64,000 nt of DNA from Improbicoccus pseudotrichonymphae (GTDB lineage Bacteria; Bacillota; Clostridia; Oscillospirales; Acutalibacteraceae). The stretch is taken from the NCBI GenBank assembly GCA_036322855.1, contig AP027924.1:682001-746000 (forward strand), read 5' to 3'. The notes under the pieces are model-generated. The model did not search any database, was not told the origin of the DNA, and saw nothing but the letters and a program-made list of their open reading frames with translations. The stretch's first letter is position 1. Each line of letters begins with the position of its first letter. This document shows positions 17,189 through 26,854 of the stretch, one piece after another. The position numbers and the translations under genes are program-made.

Positions 17189-19867
17189 TCAACCCTCATC
17201 TGTGTATTTGTTTTTTTCTTCTTTTAATTTTTCAATTTTAACATTTAAAGCGTAAAATTTTTCGGAAATATCTCTTCTAACTTTTTCAGGTGCTTTTGAC
17301 TGAAAGTTTTTATCGTCTATGAGTTTTTTATATTTATCAAGTCTCGAATTAGCACCCTCTATTTCTTTTGCAAGAAAACTTAATATTTCTGTTTTTTCTT
17401 TATCTCTAGGTAGAGAAACATATATTTCAAAATTGTCTGTAAAAATCAGATTAAAATTTTTATTTTCAAATTTACCCGAATCAAAATTGTTTATAAAAAA
17501 TAAATTTTTCAATTTAGTAAACGCGATAATAATATTTTCATATTGTTTCAATAAAACTTTTCTATTTTCATCACACAAAATGTAAGCGTCCGGCCGAGTA
17601 TTTTTATCGTTTAAATTTTCATTATTCCAAACTCTTATTTTTTTTATTATGTTAATAATTTCACTGATTTTACTTTCGGATTTTGTATCTTTAAACTTAA
17701 TTGGTTTTGGAAATTTCGAAACCGATATTGAAACACAAGGATCGGAATTAAAAATTTTAAATATTTTTTCAGTAATAAACGGTGCAAACGGATGCAAAAC
17801 TTTCAAAATATTAATCAACAAATAAAAAACAACTTTTGAAGTCTCCAATACTTTCTCTTCACCAGATTTGAAATCGAATTTTACGATTTCTAAATACCAA
17901 TCACAAAAATCATCCCAAAAAAAATCATATATTTTCTGAAAAATCAAACCCAATTCAAACTCATCAAAATTCTTGTAAATTTCGTCTATTAAGCTACTAA
18001 ATTTACTTAAAATCCATAAATTATGAGTTAATTTCAAAGATTTAATTTCTAAATCTTCAAATTTAATATTTAAATTTTTTACGTTCATATGCACATAACG
18101 CGAGGCATTCCAAACTTTATTCAAAAAATTTTTGCTACCCTCTAATTTTTCGTTAGAAAATCTCGTGTCGTTACCCAATGTGAGACCGCTTATTAACGAA
18201 ATTCGCAAAGCATCAGCACCATAATTATCTATTACTTCTATTGGATCGATACCATTACCCAATGATTTTGACATTTTTCTGCCCTGACCATCGCGAACCA
18301 AACCGTGAATCAAAACATGTTTAAATGGAATTTTATTTGTGAGTTCCAGAGAAGAAAATATCATACGTGAAACCCAAAAAAATATTATGTCGCGTCCTGT
18401 AACTAAAGTATTTGTCGGAAAAAATTTTTTATCATAATCGGAATCAGGCCAACCAAAAACAGAAAATGGCCACAAAGCCGAAGAAAACCAAGTATCTAGA
18501 ATATCTTCGTCCTGTTTTATGTTTTTGGAATTACAATTTTCGCACTTCTTTGGATTATTTTTACTTACTGTTATATGATTACATTCGCCGCAATACCACG
18601 CAGGTATACGATGTCCCCACCACAATTGTCTGGAAATACACCAATCTTTTATATTTTCCATCCAATGGAAATGAACTTTTTCGAAATGTTTCGGAGCGAA
18701 AACAATATCACCGTTTTTGACTATATCAATTGCGTTTTTAGCAAGACCATTCATCTTTACAAACCATTGGGTAGAAACCATAGGTTCTATGACTGTACCG
18801 CACCTATAGCAACAACCAACATTATGAACTATTTTTTCTTTTTTTTGTAAAAATCCGCTATTATTTAACTCTTCGCAAATCAATTCTCTGACTTTAAATC
18901 TATCAAAACCACCATAATTTTTACAATTATCGTTCATCGTTCCGTCTTCGTTTATAACTGTCAAAACATTAAAATTATGTCTAATTCCTATTTCAAAATC
19001 TTCAAACGAATGCCCCGGTGTAACTTTAAGAACACCGGTACCATAGTCTATATCTATACTTTCATCAGATACCACAGGTATTATTCTGTTTTCTATCGGA
19101 ATAAAAACACTCTTCCCGATCATACGCGAATACCTTTCATCTTTCGGATTAACGGCCAAAGCAACATCTGCGAAAATGGTTTCGGGTCGGGTTGTGGCAA
19201 CACTCAAAAAAACAGAAGTTTTTGATAATTTATCATCGCATATGTAATAATTTATTGTGAAAAGAAAATCATCAAATTCTTTATATTCAACCTCTGCATC
19301 TGAGATAGAAGTCAGACAATTCGGACACCAATTTACTATTCTTGCGCCCCTGTATATGAGCCCTTTTTTATAAAGTCTTACGAAAAATTCACTGACCGCA
19401 TTTGAACAAATTTCATCTTTAGTGAAACGTTCGCGTCTCCAATCGCAAGAAGTTCCTAATTTTTTAATTTGCTCTATAATTTTTCCGCCGTATTTTTCTT
19501 TCCAATCCCAAGCTTTTTTTAAAAAATCCTCTCTACCTAAATCTTTCTTATAAAGCCCTTCGTTTCTCATATTTTCCAAAATTTTGACTTCCGTAGCGAT
19601 CGACGCATGATCGGTTCCCGGCAAAAACAAAACTTCAAACCCACACATACGTTTAAATCTAATCAAAATATCTTGTATAGTTTGATTCAAAGCATGCCCC
19701 AGGTGCAGACTTCCCGTTATGTTTGGCGGAGGCATAACAACACAATAAGACTCTTTTTCACTCTTGTCATCCGACAAAAAAACATCATTATCCAACCAAA
19801 ACTGATATATTTTACCTTCGTCCTTGTGACTATAATTTTTATCAAAACTCAGATTATTCACCCACAA
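17189..19867 (-). CDS. valS: Valine-tRNA ligase
   Basis: 892 aa, typical for ValS. Charges tRNA-Val. HLGH in SLHLGHALNQ (residues 55-58), KMSKSLGNG (about 530), PPPNITG near the N-terminus, and the editing domain with TTRPETIFADVA and DYGTGVLKVTPGH. Zinc-type Cys pairs (CGEC, CENC) lie in the middle, and a C-terminal coiled coil carries the valS-specific tRNA arm. The start is TTG 19867 or GTG two codons on; the ribosome site is weak. Confidence 0.95.
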   Translation of the reverse strand: MWVNNLSFDKNYSHKDEGKIYQFWLDNDVFLSDDKSEKESYCVVMPPPNITGSLHLGHALNQTIQDILIRFKRMCGFEVLFLPGTDHASIATEVKILENMRNEGLYKKDLGREDFLKKAWDWKEKYGGKIIEQIKKLGTSCDWRRERFTKDEICSNAVSEFFVRLYKKGLIYRGARIVNWCPNCLTSISDAEVEYKEFDDFLFTINYYICDDKLSKTSVFLSVATTRPETIFADVALAVNPKDERYSRMIGKSVFIPIENRIIPVVSDESIDIDYGTGVLKVTPGHSFEDFEIGIRHNFNVLTVINEDGTMNDNCKNYGGFDRFKVRELICEELNNSGFLQKKEKIVHNVGCCYRCGTVIEPMVSTQWFVKMNGLAKNAIDIVKNGDIVFAPKHFEKVHFHWMENIKDWCISRQLWWGHRIPAWYCGECNHITVSKNNPKKCENCNSKNIKQDEDILDTWFSSALWPFSVFGWPDSDYDKKFFPTNTLVTGRDIIFFWVSRMIFSSLELTNKIPFKHVLIHGLVRDGQGRKMSKSLGNGIDPIEVIDNYGADALRISLISGLTLGNDTRFSNEKLEGSKNFLNKVWNASRYVHMNVKNLNIKFEDLEIKSLKLTHNLWILSKFSSLIDEIYKNFDEFELGLIFQKIYDFFWDDFCDWYLEIVKFDFKSGEEKVLETSKVVFYLLINILKVLHPFAPFITEKIFKIFNSDPCVSISVSKFPKPIKFKDTKSESKISEIINIIKKIRVWNNENLNDKNTRPDAYILCDENRKVLLKQYENIIIAFTKLKNLFFINNFDSGKFENKNFNLIFTDNFEIYVSLPRDKEKTEILSFLAKEIEGANSRLDKYKKLIDDKNFQSKAPEKVRRDISEKFYALNVKIEKLKEEKNKYTDEG

Positions 19868-19934
19868 TTTTTCTCAAAATATTCAGCAAATCGTCTTAAT
19901 TTTAGTTTCGAAATTAGATTTAGTCAATAGATTT

Positions 19935-19995
19935 CTTCCCAAACTAAACAGCCATATCAAAATTATAAATACCAGAAATCAGATTAAACCTAAGA
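19935..19995 (-). repeat. IS-relic right end, copy of 43215-43270
   Basis: The reverse complement (starting near TTTAATCTGATTTCTGG and ending TTTGGGAAG) matches the end of the transposon relic at 43040-43269 over about 55-60 bp. It carries the same CTTCCCAAACTAA terminal motif. Confidence 0.6.
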
Positions 19996-20197
19996 GAAAA
20001 ACGCTTTCTGTGATTTTTGTATCTGTTAGCTGATAAATCCGATTACATTTTTGTGTATCACCAACAAAGATGACTTTGATATTTTCGTTTTCTTCAACTT
20101 CTATCGTCGAATCAATATTTTGTGGTTTTTCACTATCCACTGAACGTACATCATACAAACGTTTAAAATCATACAAACGTTTAAAGTAATTCATCAT
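19979..20197 (-). pseudogene. Possible leader-family GTPase fragment fused to IS relic
   Basis: A 72-aa frame whose middle, EKPQNIDSTIEVEENENIKV then IFVGDTQ, resembles the linker plus first strand and P-loop start of the Rab-like gene at 8633-9625 (KNPHNVEEP... then IKVVLVGGQK). The P-loop lysine/threonine is missing. The rest reads into sequence shared with the IS relic. At best a small remnant; origin uncertain. Confidence 0.35.
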
Positions 20198-20717
20198 AAA
20201 TAATAAAAGTCATATCTCTATTTGCAAGGGTCAATTTATGTTTTTCTAGTTTTTGCAGCGTATTTGTAAAGTTTCCACGGAAATAAATACCAACGAGAAA
20301 AAATATAGAATAAAACAGGTAATAGCTCGTATAACGATAAGAAAATATTTAAAATAGATTGTAGCCAAATTATTCGAAGGCCTAAACTAGAGCCTCCAAA
20401 ATTTGATGTTGCAAAACTTAGACATCAAAAACCTATTTTAATCAACCTCTTCTATTTATAAGTACCTTTACGAATATAAATAATCTTTGTTCTCTATCTT
20501 TGATTTCTTTTAAATCACACACTTTTTGGTAAACCTGATGTCGAGAAAAGTTTTATTTTTGTTTCAAAAATGATAGAATGTAGATTCTTTTAGAAAAAAC
20601 AGTTAAAACATTTAATTTTTTTTTGAAAATATTGGCTTTAATCCTTGTCTTTAAGGCATTGAAAGTGAATTTAAAAAGTGTTAAAGTTTCAAAGTTTTAT
20701 GTTATTCAGAGGATTGA
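20198..20717. other. 520-bp gene-free stretch before ligA
   Basis: No open frame of note. The minus strand between 20380 and 20540 shows a decayed peptide-like stretch (VCDLKEIKDREQRLFIFVKV) that I cannot assign. Confidence 0.3.
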
Positions 20718-22568
20718 ATGAACTGGAGAAAAATAGAAGAAAAATATAATGAATATTGTAATTTGTTGAATTTTTATAAAAAAGAATTACATTACGCGGA
20801 TGATCTTTCTATAGAAGATGATGAATACGATGATTTGAAAAGAAAAATAGAAGAAATAGAGACTAATTATCCTCAAATAGCCAGTAAAGATTCTCCACTT
20901 AATGTTATTGGTTCTGAAGTTAGTACAGATTTAAAGTCTGTCAAACACGAGATCAAGATGGAAAGCCTTCATGATTCGTTTACTTTTGAGGAGATACGAA
21001 AGTTTTATGATAAAAGTAACTCTTTGAGTTATGCTGTAGAACCCAAAATAGACGGTCTTTCTATTTCTGTCATATACGAAAATGGGATTTTAAAGACGGC
21101 GTCAACACGTGGAAACGGGTATTATGGCGAAGATATTACCGAAAAGGCAAAGAAAATTAAGAATTTGCCTCATGAAATAGATAAAGGCATCCCTCTTTTG
21201 GAAGTAAGAGGCGAGGTTTTTATGCCTAGAGTAGAATTTAAAGGTCTTATTAAAAAATATGAAGAATTCGACGGTTCTCAGCCTTTTAAGAATCCCAGAA
21301 ATGCCGCCGCGGGAATTTTGAGAAATAAAAATCTAAAAATAGTAGAAAGTTATAATCTTAAAGTTTTAATATTTAACGTTGAAAGATTAATAACAGATTG
21401 TTTTTATTTTAGAGCACCATGGAATTTGAAAGACAGTAATTTCTTATTCAATACACATGCCAATTCTTTGGAATATGCCAAAAAATTAGGTTTGCCCGTT
21501 ATAAATTCTTTTTTATGCGAAAGTTATGAAGACATAGAAGATAAAATAGAAGAAATAAAAAAAAGACGTCTATCTTTTGAATTTCAAGTGGACGGGGCAG
21601 TAATTAAAATAAATGAGTTGCCCAGACGAGCACAACTCGGAAGTACGAACACACATCCAAGGTGGGCAGAAGCATATAAATACAAACCAGAGGAAGCAAT
21701 AACTAAAATTTTGAATATTGAAAACCAATTGGGCAGAAGCGGTGCTTTGACACCTGTTGCGACTTTTGACAGTGTTATGCTTTCCGGTTCATATATTAGC
21801 AAAGCCACACTTCATAATTATGATTACATTGTATCAAAAGATATAAAAATAGGAGATTACGTAAGAATACGAAAAGCCGGGGACATTGTACCGGAAGTGA
21901 TTTCGCATGTCACGGAAATTAAACAGAATGACGAAGTAGTGGATTTAAAAGAATATCATCATAACTTACCTACTTTTAATCCTCCTGAATTTTGTCCTTT
22001 TTGTAATTCTAAATTAGAAAAAAAACCGGATGAGATAGCTTTAAAGTGCCAGAATGATAAATGCAAGAAAAAAATCATAGAAAAAATAGCACATTTTACT
22101 TCAAAGAATGCCATGGATATTGAAATCCTTGGTAGAAAAACTGTAGAAAAATTAGTTAATAGTGGGATTCTGAATAGTTTTGAAGATATTTATAAACTCG
22201 ATGCGGAAGTAATCTACAAAGAAGACATAGAAAGCATAAATAAGATAAACTCCGGACAAATAAAATTTGATGATTTCGACTATGATATATATTTAAAAAA
22301 AGACATAAAAAAAATTATGGATAAAATAGAAGAGTCAAAAGGCAGGCCTCTAAGTAGAGTGATTTATGCTCTGGGCATACCATATGTCGGGCGAGAAACT
22401 TCACTCATGTTAGCCAATAAATTCAAAGAATTCAAAAAGCTAACAGAAGTTAAAGAAGATGATTTGAACAACATAGAAGGGATAGGCGAAATAAGCATAA
22501 AAAGCATTTTAAATTTTTTCAAAAAAGAAAAATTCAAATATTTCGAGGAAATAAATTTCAGACAATAA
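20718..22568 (+). CDS. ligA: NAD-dependent DNA ligase lacking the BRCT domain
   Basis: 616 aa; usual LigA is about 660-680. Seals nicks using NAD+. N-terminal Ia domain, adenylation motif EPKIDGLS with the nucleotide Lys near residue 112, TRGNGYYGEDIT, the OB fold, the four-Cys zinc finger (CPFC then CQNDKCKKK, about 425-455) and the HhH region with GIPYVGRETS are present. The protein stops just after the last HhH repeat (KYFEEINFRQ), so the C-terminal BRCT domain is absent. BRCT is not strictly required for ligation in studied enzymes, so activity is plausible. ATG start with AGAGG upstream. Confidence 0.93.
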   Translation: MNWRKIEEKYNEYCNLLNFYKKELHYADDLSIEDDEYDDLKRKIEEIETNYPQIASKDSPLNVIGSEVSTDLKSVKHEIKMESLHDSFTFEEIRKFYDKSNSLSYAVEPKIDGLSISVIYENGILKTASTRGNGYYGEDITEKAKKIKNLPHEIDKGIPLLEVRGEVFMPRVEFKGLIKKYEEFDGSQPFKNPRNAAAGILRNKNLKIVESYNLKVLIFNVERLITDCFYFRAPWNLKDSNFLFNTHANSLEYAKKLGLPVINSFLCESYEDIEDKIEEIKKRRLSFEFQVDGAVIKINELPRRAQLGSTNTHPRWAEAYKYKPEEAITKILNIENQLGRSGALTPVATFDSVMLSGSYISKATLHNYDYIVSKDIKIGDYVRIRKAGDIVPEVISHVTEIKQNDEVVDLKEYHHNLPTFNPPEFCPFCNSKLEKKPDEIALKCQNDKCKKKIIEKIAHFTSKNAMDIEILGRKTVEKLVNSGILNSFEDIYKLDAEVIYKEDIESINKINSGQIKFDDFDYDIYLKKDIKKIMDKIEESKGRPLSRVIYALGIPYVGRETSLMLANKFKEFKKLTEVKEDDLNNIEGIGEISIKSILNFFKKEKFKYFEEINFRQ

Positions 22569-22624
22569 AACCCTGTTTCTGTTTTATCGTTTAGACCGGT
22601 CAATTGGGTGGGGTTAAAGTTAAA

Positions 22625-22681
22625 ATTAAATTTCCATGTGATTTTAATGGCATCTAGGAACCTTTTGAACACCATTTTCAT
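22625..22681 (-). pseudogene. GTPase C-terminal tail remnant
   Basis: On the minus strand, allowing one or two indels, this reads GVQKFLDAIKNHMEI. That resembles the C-terminal helix of the Rab-like proteins (KEGIQEFLDTI at 8633-9625; DGIQEFLGAI at 52.6 kb). It suggests that a third GTPase copy once lay here, downstream of the decayed leader-family gene. Confidence 0.35.
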
Positions 22682-22749
22682 TCGCGCGGTAATCTTCTTT
22701 CACAGGGATTTATTTTAAAACTCTTCTGGTGGTTTTAGTTGTTTACACG

Positions 22750-23951
22750 CTTCATTTTGTATCCATGATTCATTAATGCTTTTACTAATTCCTCGGATAT
22801 TAAAAAACGTGTATGATCGGAACAACAAAGTTCGTCGGATTTTACTGGAACGGAAATACTAACATTAACCAAATGAAAATTAGATTCGGCTTCACTACGT
22901 AATAAATAATAAGCGTAACATTAAGCTTCTTTATGAGTTTTTTGAAATACTTTCGGTGCCTATTATCAGCCCCATAAACAAATTCAGAATATTTGCTACT
23001 CAGTTGTTTTTTTACCTCATCTTTTGCATTATTTTCATCAAGCAAAGAAGAAAAAGTAAAACCCACAATATCTGCACAAAATCTCGGCACACATATTTCA
23101 AATTCCATTAAATTATTTTCTTGTAAATTCTCAAAAAACTCACCAGAAGCAATTTTTTCTCTACTAATTTGCCTACGTTACAAGTCATATAGCCTTCATT
23201 ATCTATTTTGATGCTACTTATGTTAATACCTTCATATTTAATTCCGCTGGTTTCAACCGATTTCGAATTTTTTTCTTTAGTTCCAGCTTGAGGTCTTTTT
23301 CAAAGTATTTTCCAAACTCTTGAGGTATTTTTTCGAACTTGAGGTATTTTTCGAAATCTTTCCCAAAATCTCCAAAATCTTTTCCAAACTTTCAAAACTT
23401 TTCAAAAATTAGGTCTCTTCGGAAATATATTCCAATTCCAAAAACCTTTTTTGTGTTTTAATTTCAGACGTTCCTCCCTTGTTTTCCAAAATATCAAAAA
23501 TGTAAAACACAACAAACATCATAAAATAAACAGTAAAATAAACAAAAAGCAATGCTTTGAAAAATCTTGAGATTCTTGAGATTATTGTAGGCTTTTCTTT
23601 ATTGTGTGCATTATTGCTTACGTATACGTCACTGTTTACACATGCGTTATTATTTGCACTTGCTGGTTTTTTGTCTCGCTCATCTTCACAAAAAACACAC
23701 AAATCTGATTTTAACAACGTGTCTCTATTATCTGCATTTAAAGAAGGCCCAACCGCCCCAACCAAAGACTGACAACACATAGCAACAGCCAAAATAGAAG
23801 ATATTATCTTATTATTTTTACTAATCTTCTTGCTATTTTTATTTTCACCTATTCCATTGCTTTCTTTTTTCATAAAGAAACCCCTGAGAGACCTCTCTCT
23901 CTCTCTCGAATTGAAAGAATTCATAAGAGGTTTGATAAATTTATTTTTCAC
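22750..23951 (-). pseudogene. Leader-family gene 5, decayed
   Basis: The 5' part (23951 to 23409, 180 aa) is open. It has a GTG start, an in-frame leader with a short GA tract, a second Met at 23873, the export core (IISSILAVAMCCQSLVGA), a linker and a hydrophobic membrane segment (FFKALLFVYFTVYFMMFVVF), then TAA. Beyond the stop the rest of a family protein is still readable in shifting frames: NEGYMTCNVGKLV near 23.2 kb, an 88-residue piece ending near 22.84 kb, and the C-terminal signature ESNFHLVNVSISV with RFLISEELVKALMNHGY near 22.76-22.86 kb. At least three indels and one stop separate them. A truncated membrane peptide could still be made. Confidence 0.75.
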
Positions 23952-23982
23952 AATTTTACCTCCAAAAGTGCTGACAAAGTAG

Positions 23983-24010
23983 ATTATAGCATTTTGAATT
24001 CTGCTGTCAA
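23983..24010 (-). promoter_or_regulatory. Leader-family promoter 5
   Basis: Minus-strand TTGACA (24010-24005) and TATAAT (23988-23983), 16-bp spacer. Beyond it (24015-24050) only the inner GCGACACTATTT piece of palindromic element P remains. Confidence 0.65.
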
Positions 24011-24175
24011 ACAGAAATTATGCGAAGCATTTTAAATGCGACACTATTTTAGAATGGACAGAGAAAAATTCAAAATGGTTGTCACTTTGTTTCGAGCGAA
24101 TACCTCTAAATTAACAGTGTCAAAATCTAAATTATCGAGATCACATCCGGTTAAATTAGTATCAAAATCTAATTT

Positions 24176-25873
24176 TTAAAAAACGGAAAAATCCTCAATA
24201 AAATCAGTTATTTTTTTACATTTTTTTTGAGCTTCGACATAATTTTTGGATTTTGTTAGAACATAGAATTTTATTTTCGGTTCTGTTCCTGACGGCCTAA
24301 CAATTACCTTTTGATTTTCGGCCAAATGAAAAACCAAAACGTCGTATTTGAATTTCGAATTTATCTCTTTTATTTTCTTGCCATCAAAGTAGACTAAATT
24401 TTTATAATCATAATAACCAGTAACGTTTTTGAATTTACTCATAAACTTACTTTTGAAATCTTTCATAAAATTCTTAGGAATATTACCTCTTGAAGTAAAA
24501 TCAATTTTTTTGTTTAAATGAAACCCATATTTTCTAGAAAGTTTATTTAAAACATCAACCAAGGTCATATTTTGTCTTTTAAAATAATCTGCGGCATTAC
24601 ATAATATTAAGGAGGACGCTATGCCGTCTTTATCTCTGACGTTGGTATCAAAAAGATAGCCGTTACTTTCTTCATATGCGAAAAAAAATTCACCCAATCT
24701 GTTCTTTTTTTCTAGATTTAAAATTTCTTTACCTATGTGTTTAAATCCGGTAAAAGTTTCGATTATTTCAACCCTGTATTCATTGGCTAAGTCTTCTATT
24801 ACACCACCACTCACGATGCTTTTTATGAGCACTTTCCTGTTTTTATTTTTATTTATCAACAGAAGATAGTAAAAAATTACTGCGGCTATTGAATTCCCAT
24901 CAAGAATTTTATACTTGTTGTTATGGAGAACGGCAACGCCGACACGATCACCATCGGGATCATTTAAAATCGCTAAATCTGAGTTATTTTTTTTGGCAAG
25001 ATTCAAAACTAATTCAAAAGAACTGCTTTCCTCGGGATTGGGTAATGGGCAAGTTGTAAAATTTTCATCCGGAAACTGTTGTTTATCTACAATACTAAAC
25101 TTATTTAATCTTATTTCTTTGAAAATTTTACAAACAATTTTATTGGAACAGCCATTCAAAGGTGAATAAGAAAGATTTATATCGAGACCTTTTTTTGATG
25201 ACAAACCTAGGATAAAATTCAAATAATCATCTTCAATATTTTCGGGAACATAAGATATGAGACCAGATTTTAGGTATTCGTCAAAACTCAATATATTCTT
25301 ATAATAAAAAATATCCGCATTTTTTATTTTTTTCTCTATATCACTTGTGTCATCCATTTGAGAACCATCGGAACCATAAACTTTAAAACCGTTGTATTCT
25401 GAAGAATTGTGGCTTGCCGTAATCATGATCCCCGCACTACAATTCATTCTTCTTATTGCGAATGACAAAAGAGGAGTTGGTTGTATGTGCTTAAAAATAT
25501 AACTGGATACATTTTGAGATGCCAAAACCCCGGCCGCCATTTCGGCATAAATAGAAGAATTTTTTCTGGTATCGTAGGCTATAACAACGATCGGGTTTAA
25601 AAATTTTTCCTTTAATACTTCGCCAAGAGCATAGGTGACTTTGGAAATAGTATATATGTTTATTCTACTCGTTCCCAATCCCATTATGGCCCTAAATCCG
25701 GCCGTCCCGCATTCGATATCCCTACAAAAACGATCATATATCTCGATTTCGTTGTTCTGTATGCTCAAAAGCTCATTTTTAATATCTATATCTTCCCAAA
25801 AATTAAACAACCATGATTCATATTTTGTTTTAGAGATACTTTGTAAATCATTCATTTTCATATTCTTCATCAC
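24176..25873 (-). CDS. Phosphoglucomutase / phosphomannomutase
   Basis: 565 aa alpha-D-phosphohexomutase of the Firmicutes PgcA type. Interconverts hexose 1- and 6-phosphates for glycan precursor or sugar metabolism. The phosphoserine loop TASHNSSEYNG (Ser near residue 151), metal-binding DPDGDRVG (about 304), the sugar-binding FAYEESNGY (the GEESG-like loop), and the phosphate-binding RPSGTEPKIK near the C-terminus are all present. ATG start. Stands alone between repeats. Glucose versus mannose preference cannot be told from sequence. Confidence 0.92.
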   Translation of the reverse strand: MMKNMKMNDLQSISKTKYESWLFNFWEDIDIKNELLSIQNNEIEIYDRFCRDIECGTAGFRAIMGLGTSRINIYTISKVTYALGEVLKEKFLNPIVVIAYDTRKNSSIYAEMAAGVLASQNVSSYIFKHIQPTPLLSFAIRRMNCSAGIMITASHNSSEYNGFKVYGSDGSQMDDTSDIEKKIKNADIFYYKNILSFDEYLKSGLISYVPENIEDDYLNFILGLSSKKGLDINLSYSPLNGCSNKIVCKIFKEIRLNKFSIVDKQQFPDENFTTCPLPNPEESSSFELVLNLAKKNNSDLAILNDPDGDRVGVAVLHNNKYKILDGNSIAAVIFYYLLLINKNKNRKVLIKSIVSGGVIEDLANEYRVEIIETFTGFKHIGKEILNLEKKNRLGEFFFAYEESNGYLFDTNVRDKDGIASSLILCNAADYFKRQNMTLVDVLNKLSRKYGFHLNKKIDFTSRGNIPKNFMKDFKSKFMSKFKNVTGYYDYKNLVYFDGKKIKEINSKFKYDVLVFHLAENQKVIVRPSGTEPKIKFYVLTKSKNYVEAQKKCKKITDFIEDFSVF

Positions 25874-26002
25874 TTAAATTACTTAGAAATTTTTATCAAA
25901 CTTTATATCATTTTGCGATATTTAACAAGGCCTTTTTCAAAAATTTCACATGCATAAGTATACCCAAGTGTTATTTAAATTTTTAAAAAAATAGACATAT
26001 CA

Positions 26003-26130
26003 TGAAACTGAATTATTTTTTTAAATTTCGAGGAAAGAGGAACACAGAAACGCGAGCACTGTGGTTGTATGTGAGCAGTTTCAAGTACTGCATTGACGAT
26101 GAAATTTGCAAAAGGAATCAGTTTTAGGGC
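26003..26130. repeat. MITE-like element B, full copy
   Basis: Left arm AAACTGAATTATTTTTTTAA and right arm GAAATTTGCAAAAGGAATCA then GTTTTAG are inverted repeats of about 25-30 bp. The interior shares GAGCAGTTTCAAG and CATTGACGATG with the other copies (41891, 54019, and partial copies at 4424 and 31378). No coding capacity. Confidence 0.7.
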
Positions 26131-26181
26131 AAATCGTGTTATGTGAGACAAAATTAGTTACGTAGTGTTCGATGTATTTGC

Positions 26182-26346
26182 TAGGGCCTGTTCCTACTAT
26201 TTTAAATAATCGATTTTTGAATAATTTTTAAATTAAATAAGGCAAATTTTTGAAATAATACTGACGTATTATGAAAAAATTTAACACAATTTAATATAAA
26301 AAATTAACAAAATGCGATTGTTTAACAATAGTAGGAACAGGCCCTA
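26182..26346. repeat. MITE-like element A, copy 2
   Basis: 165 bp, perfect 20-bp TIRs (TAGGGCCTGTTCCTACTATT and its complement at 26327-26346). Interior about 95% identical by eye to copy 1 at 15451. Both TIR differences between copies (T/C at position 6) are matched at the opposite end, so each copy's arms co-vary. Confidence 0.9.
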
Positions 26347-26366
26347 ATTGATTTTACGAAATATTA

Positions 26367-26471
26367 ATGAAAAAATATAACAAAATTAGTATAAATAAGT
26401 TATACGGGAATTTTAATGAATTAAGTCTTGGCAAAGAGGTTGGAATTATTGTTGATAATGCCGAAAAATAA
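26367..26471 (+). other. Short ORF of unknown origin
   Basis: 34 codons from ATG 26367, 20 bp after the MITE and 11 bp before yraN. Peptide begins MKKYNKISINKLYGNFNELS. Not recognised; could be a gene remnant cut by the MITE or a chance frame. Confidence 0.2.
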
Positions 26472-26482
26472 GTGGGATAACG

Positions 26483-26854
26483 TTGGACGTTAGAAGATTA
26501 GGAAAAATTGGGGAAAATGTTGTCAAAAATTACCTGATCTCCAAAGGCATAAAAATAATTAAAACTAATTTTCATAGCAGGTATGGAGAAATTGATATAA
26601 TCGCTCAGGATGAAAAACATATAATTTTTGTAGAGGTCAAGCTTAGAAGTTTGGGTTCGATGTTTTCTGGATTAGAACGCGTGGATTCGGCAAAACAGAA
26701 CAAAATTTTGAGAACTGCAGAAATTTATTTAATGGATAACTTAATAGAAAAACAACCAAGATTTGATGTGGCAGAAGTAGTTTTTGATTCTAAATATGAA
26801 CACAAAGAGATATACTATATAGAGAATGCGTTTGAGGTCAAGTTCGGCGATTGA
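26483..26854 (+). CDS. yraN: YraN-family (UPF0102) nuclease-like protein
   Basis: 123 aa from TTG 26483. The core GEIDIIAQDEKHIIFVEVKLR contains the D...EVK arrangement of restriction-endonuclease-like folds. The N-terminal GKIGENVVKNYLISKGIKI motif is typical of YraN. Precise function in cells is unsettled; a role in DNA processing is proposed for the family. It overlaps the next gene by 4 nt (TTGA), so the two are translationally coupled. Confidence 0.88.
   Translation: MDVRRLGKIGENVVKNYLISKGIKIIKTNFHSRYGEIDIIAQDEKHIIFVEVKLRSLGSMFSGLERVDSAKQNKILRTAEIYLMDNLIEKQPRFDVAEVVFDSKYEHKEIYYIENAFEVKFGD

Noticed and set aside
18412..19930. Several plus-strand ORFs across valS
   Set aside because: Antisense shadows of a complete valS; no motifs or ribosome sites.
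22364..22681. Independent minus-strand gene over the ligA end
   Set aside because: Mostly antisense to ligA; only the far end (22625-22681) has meaning, as a GTPase-tail remnant.
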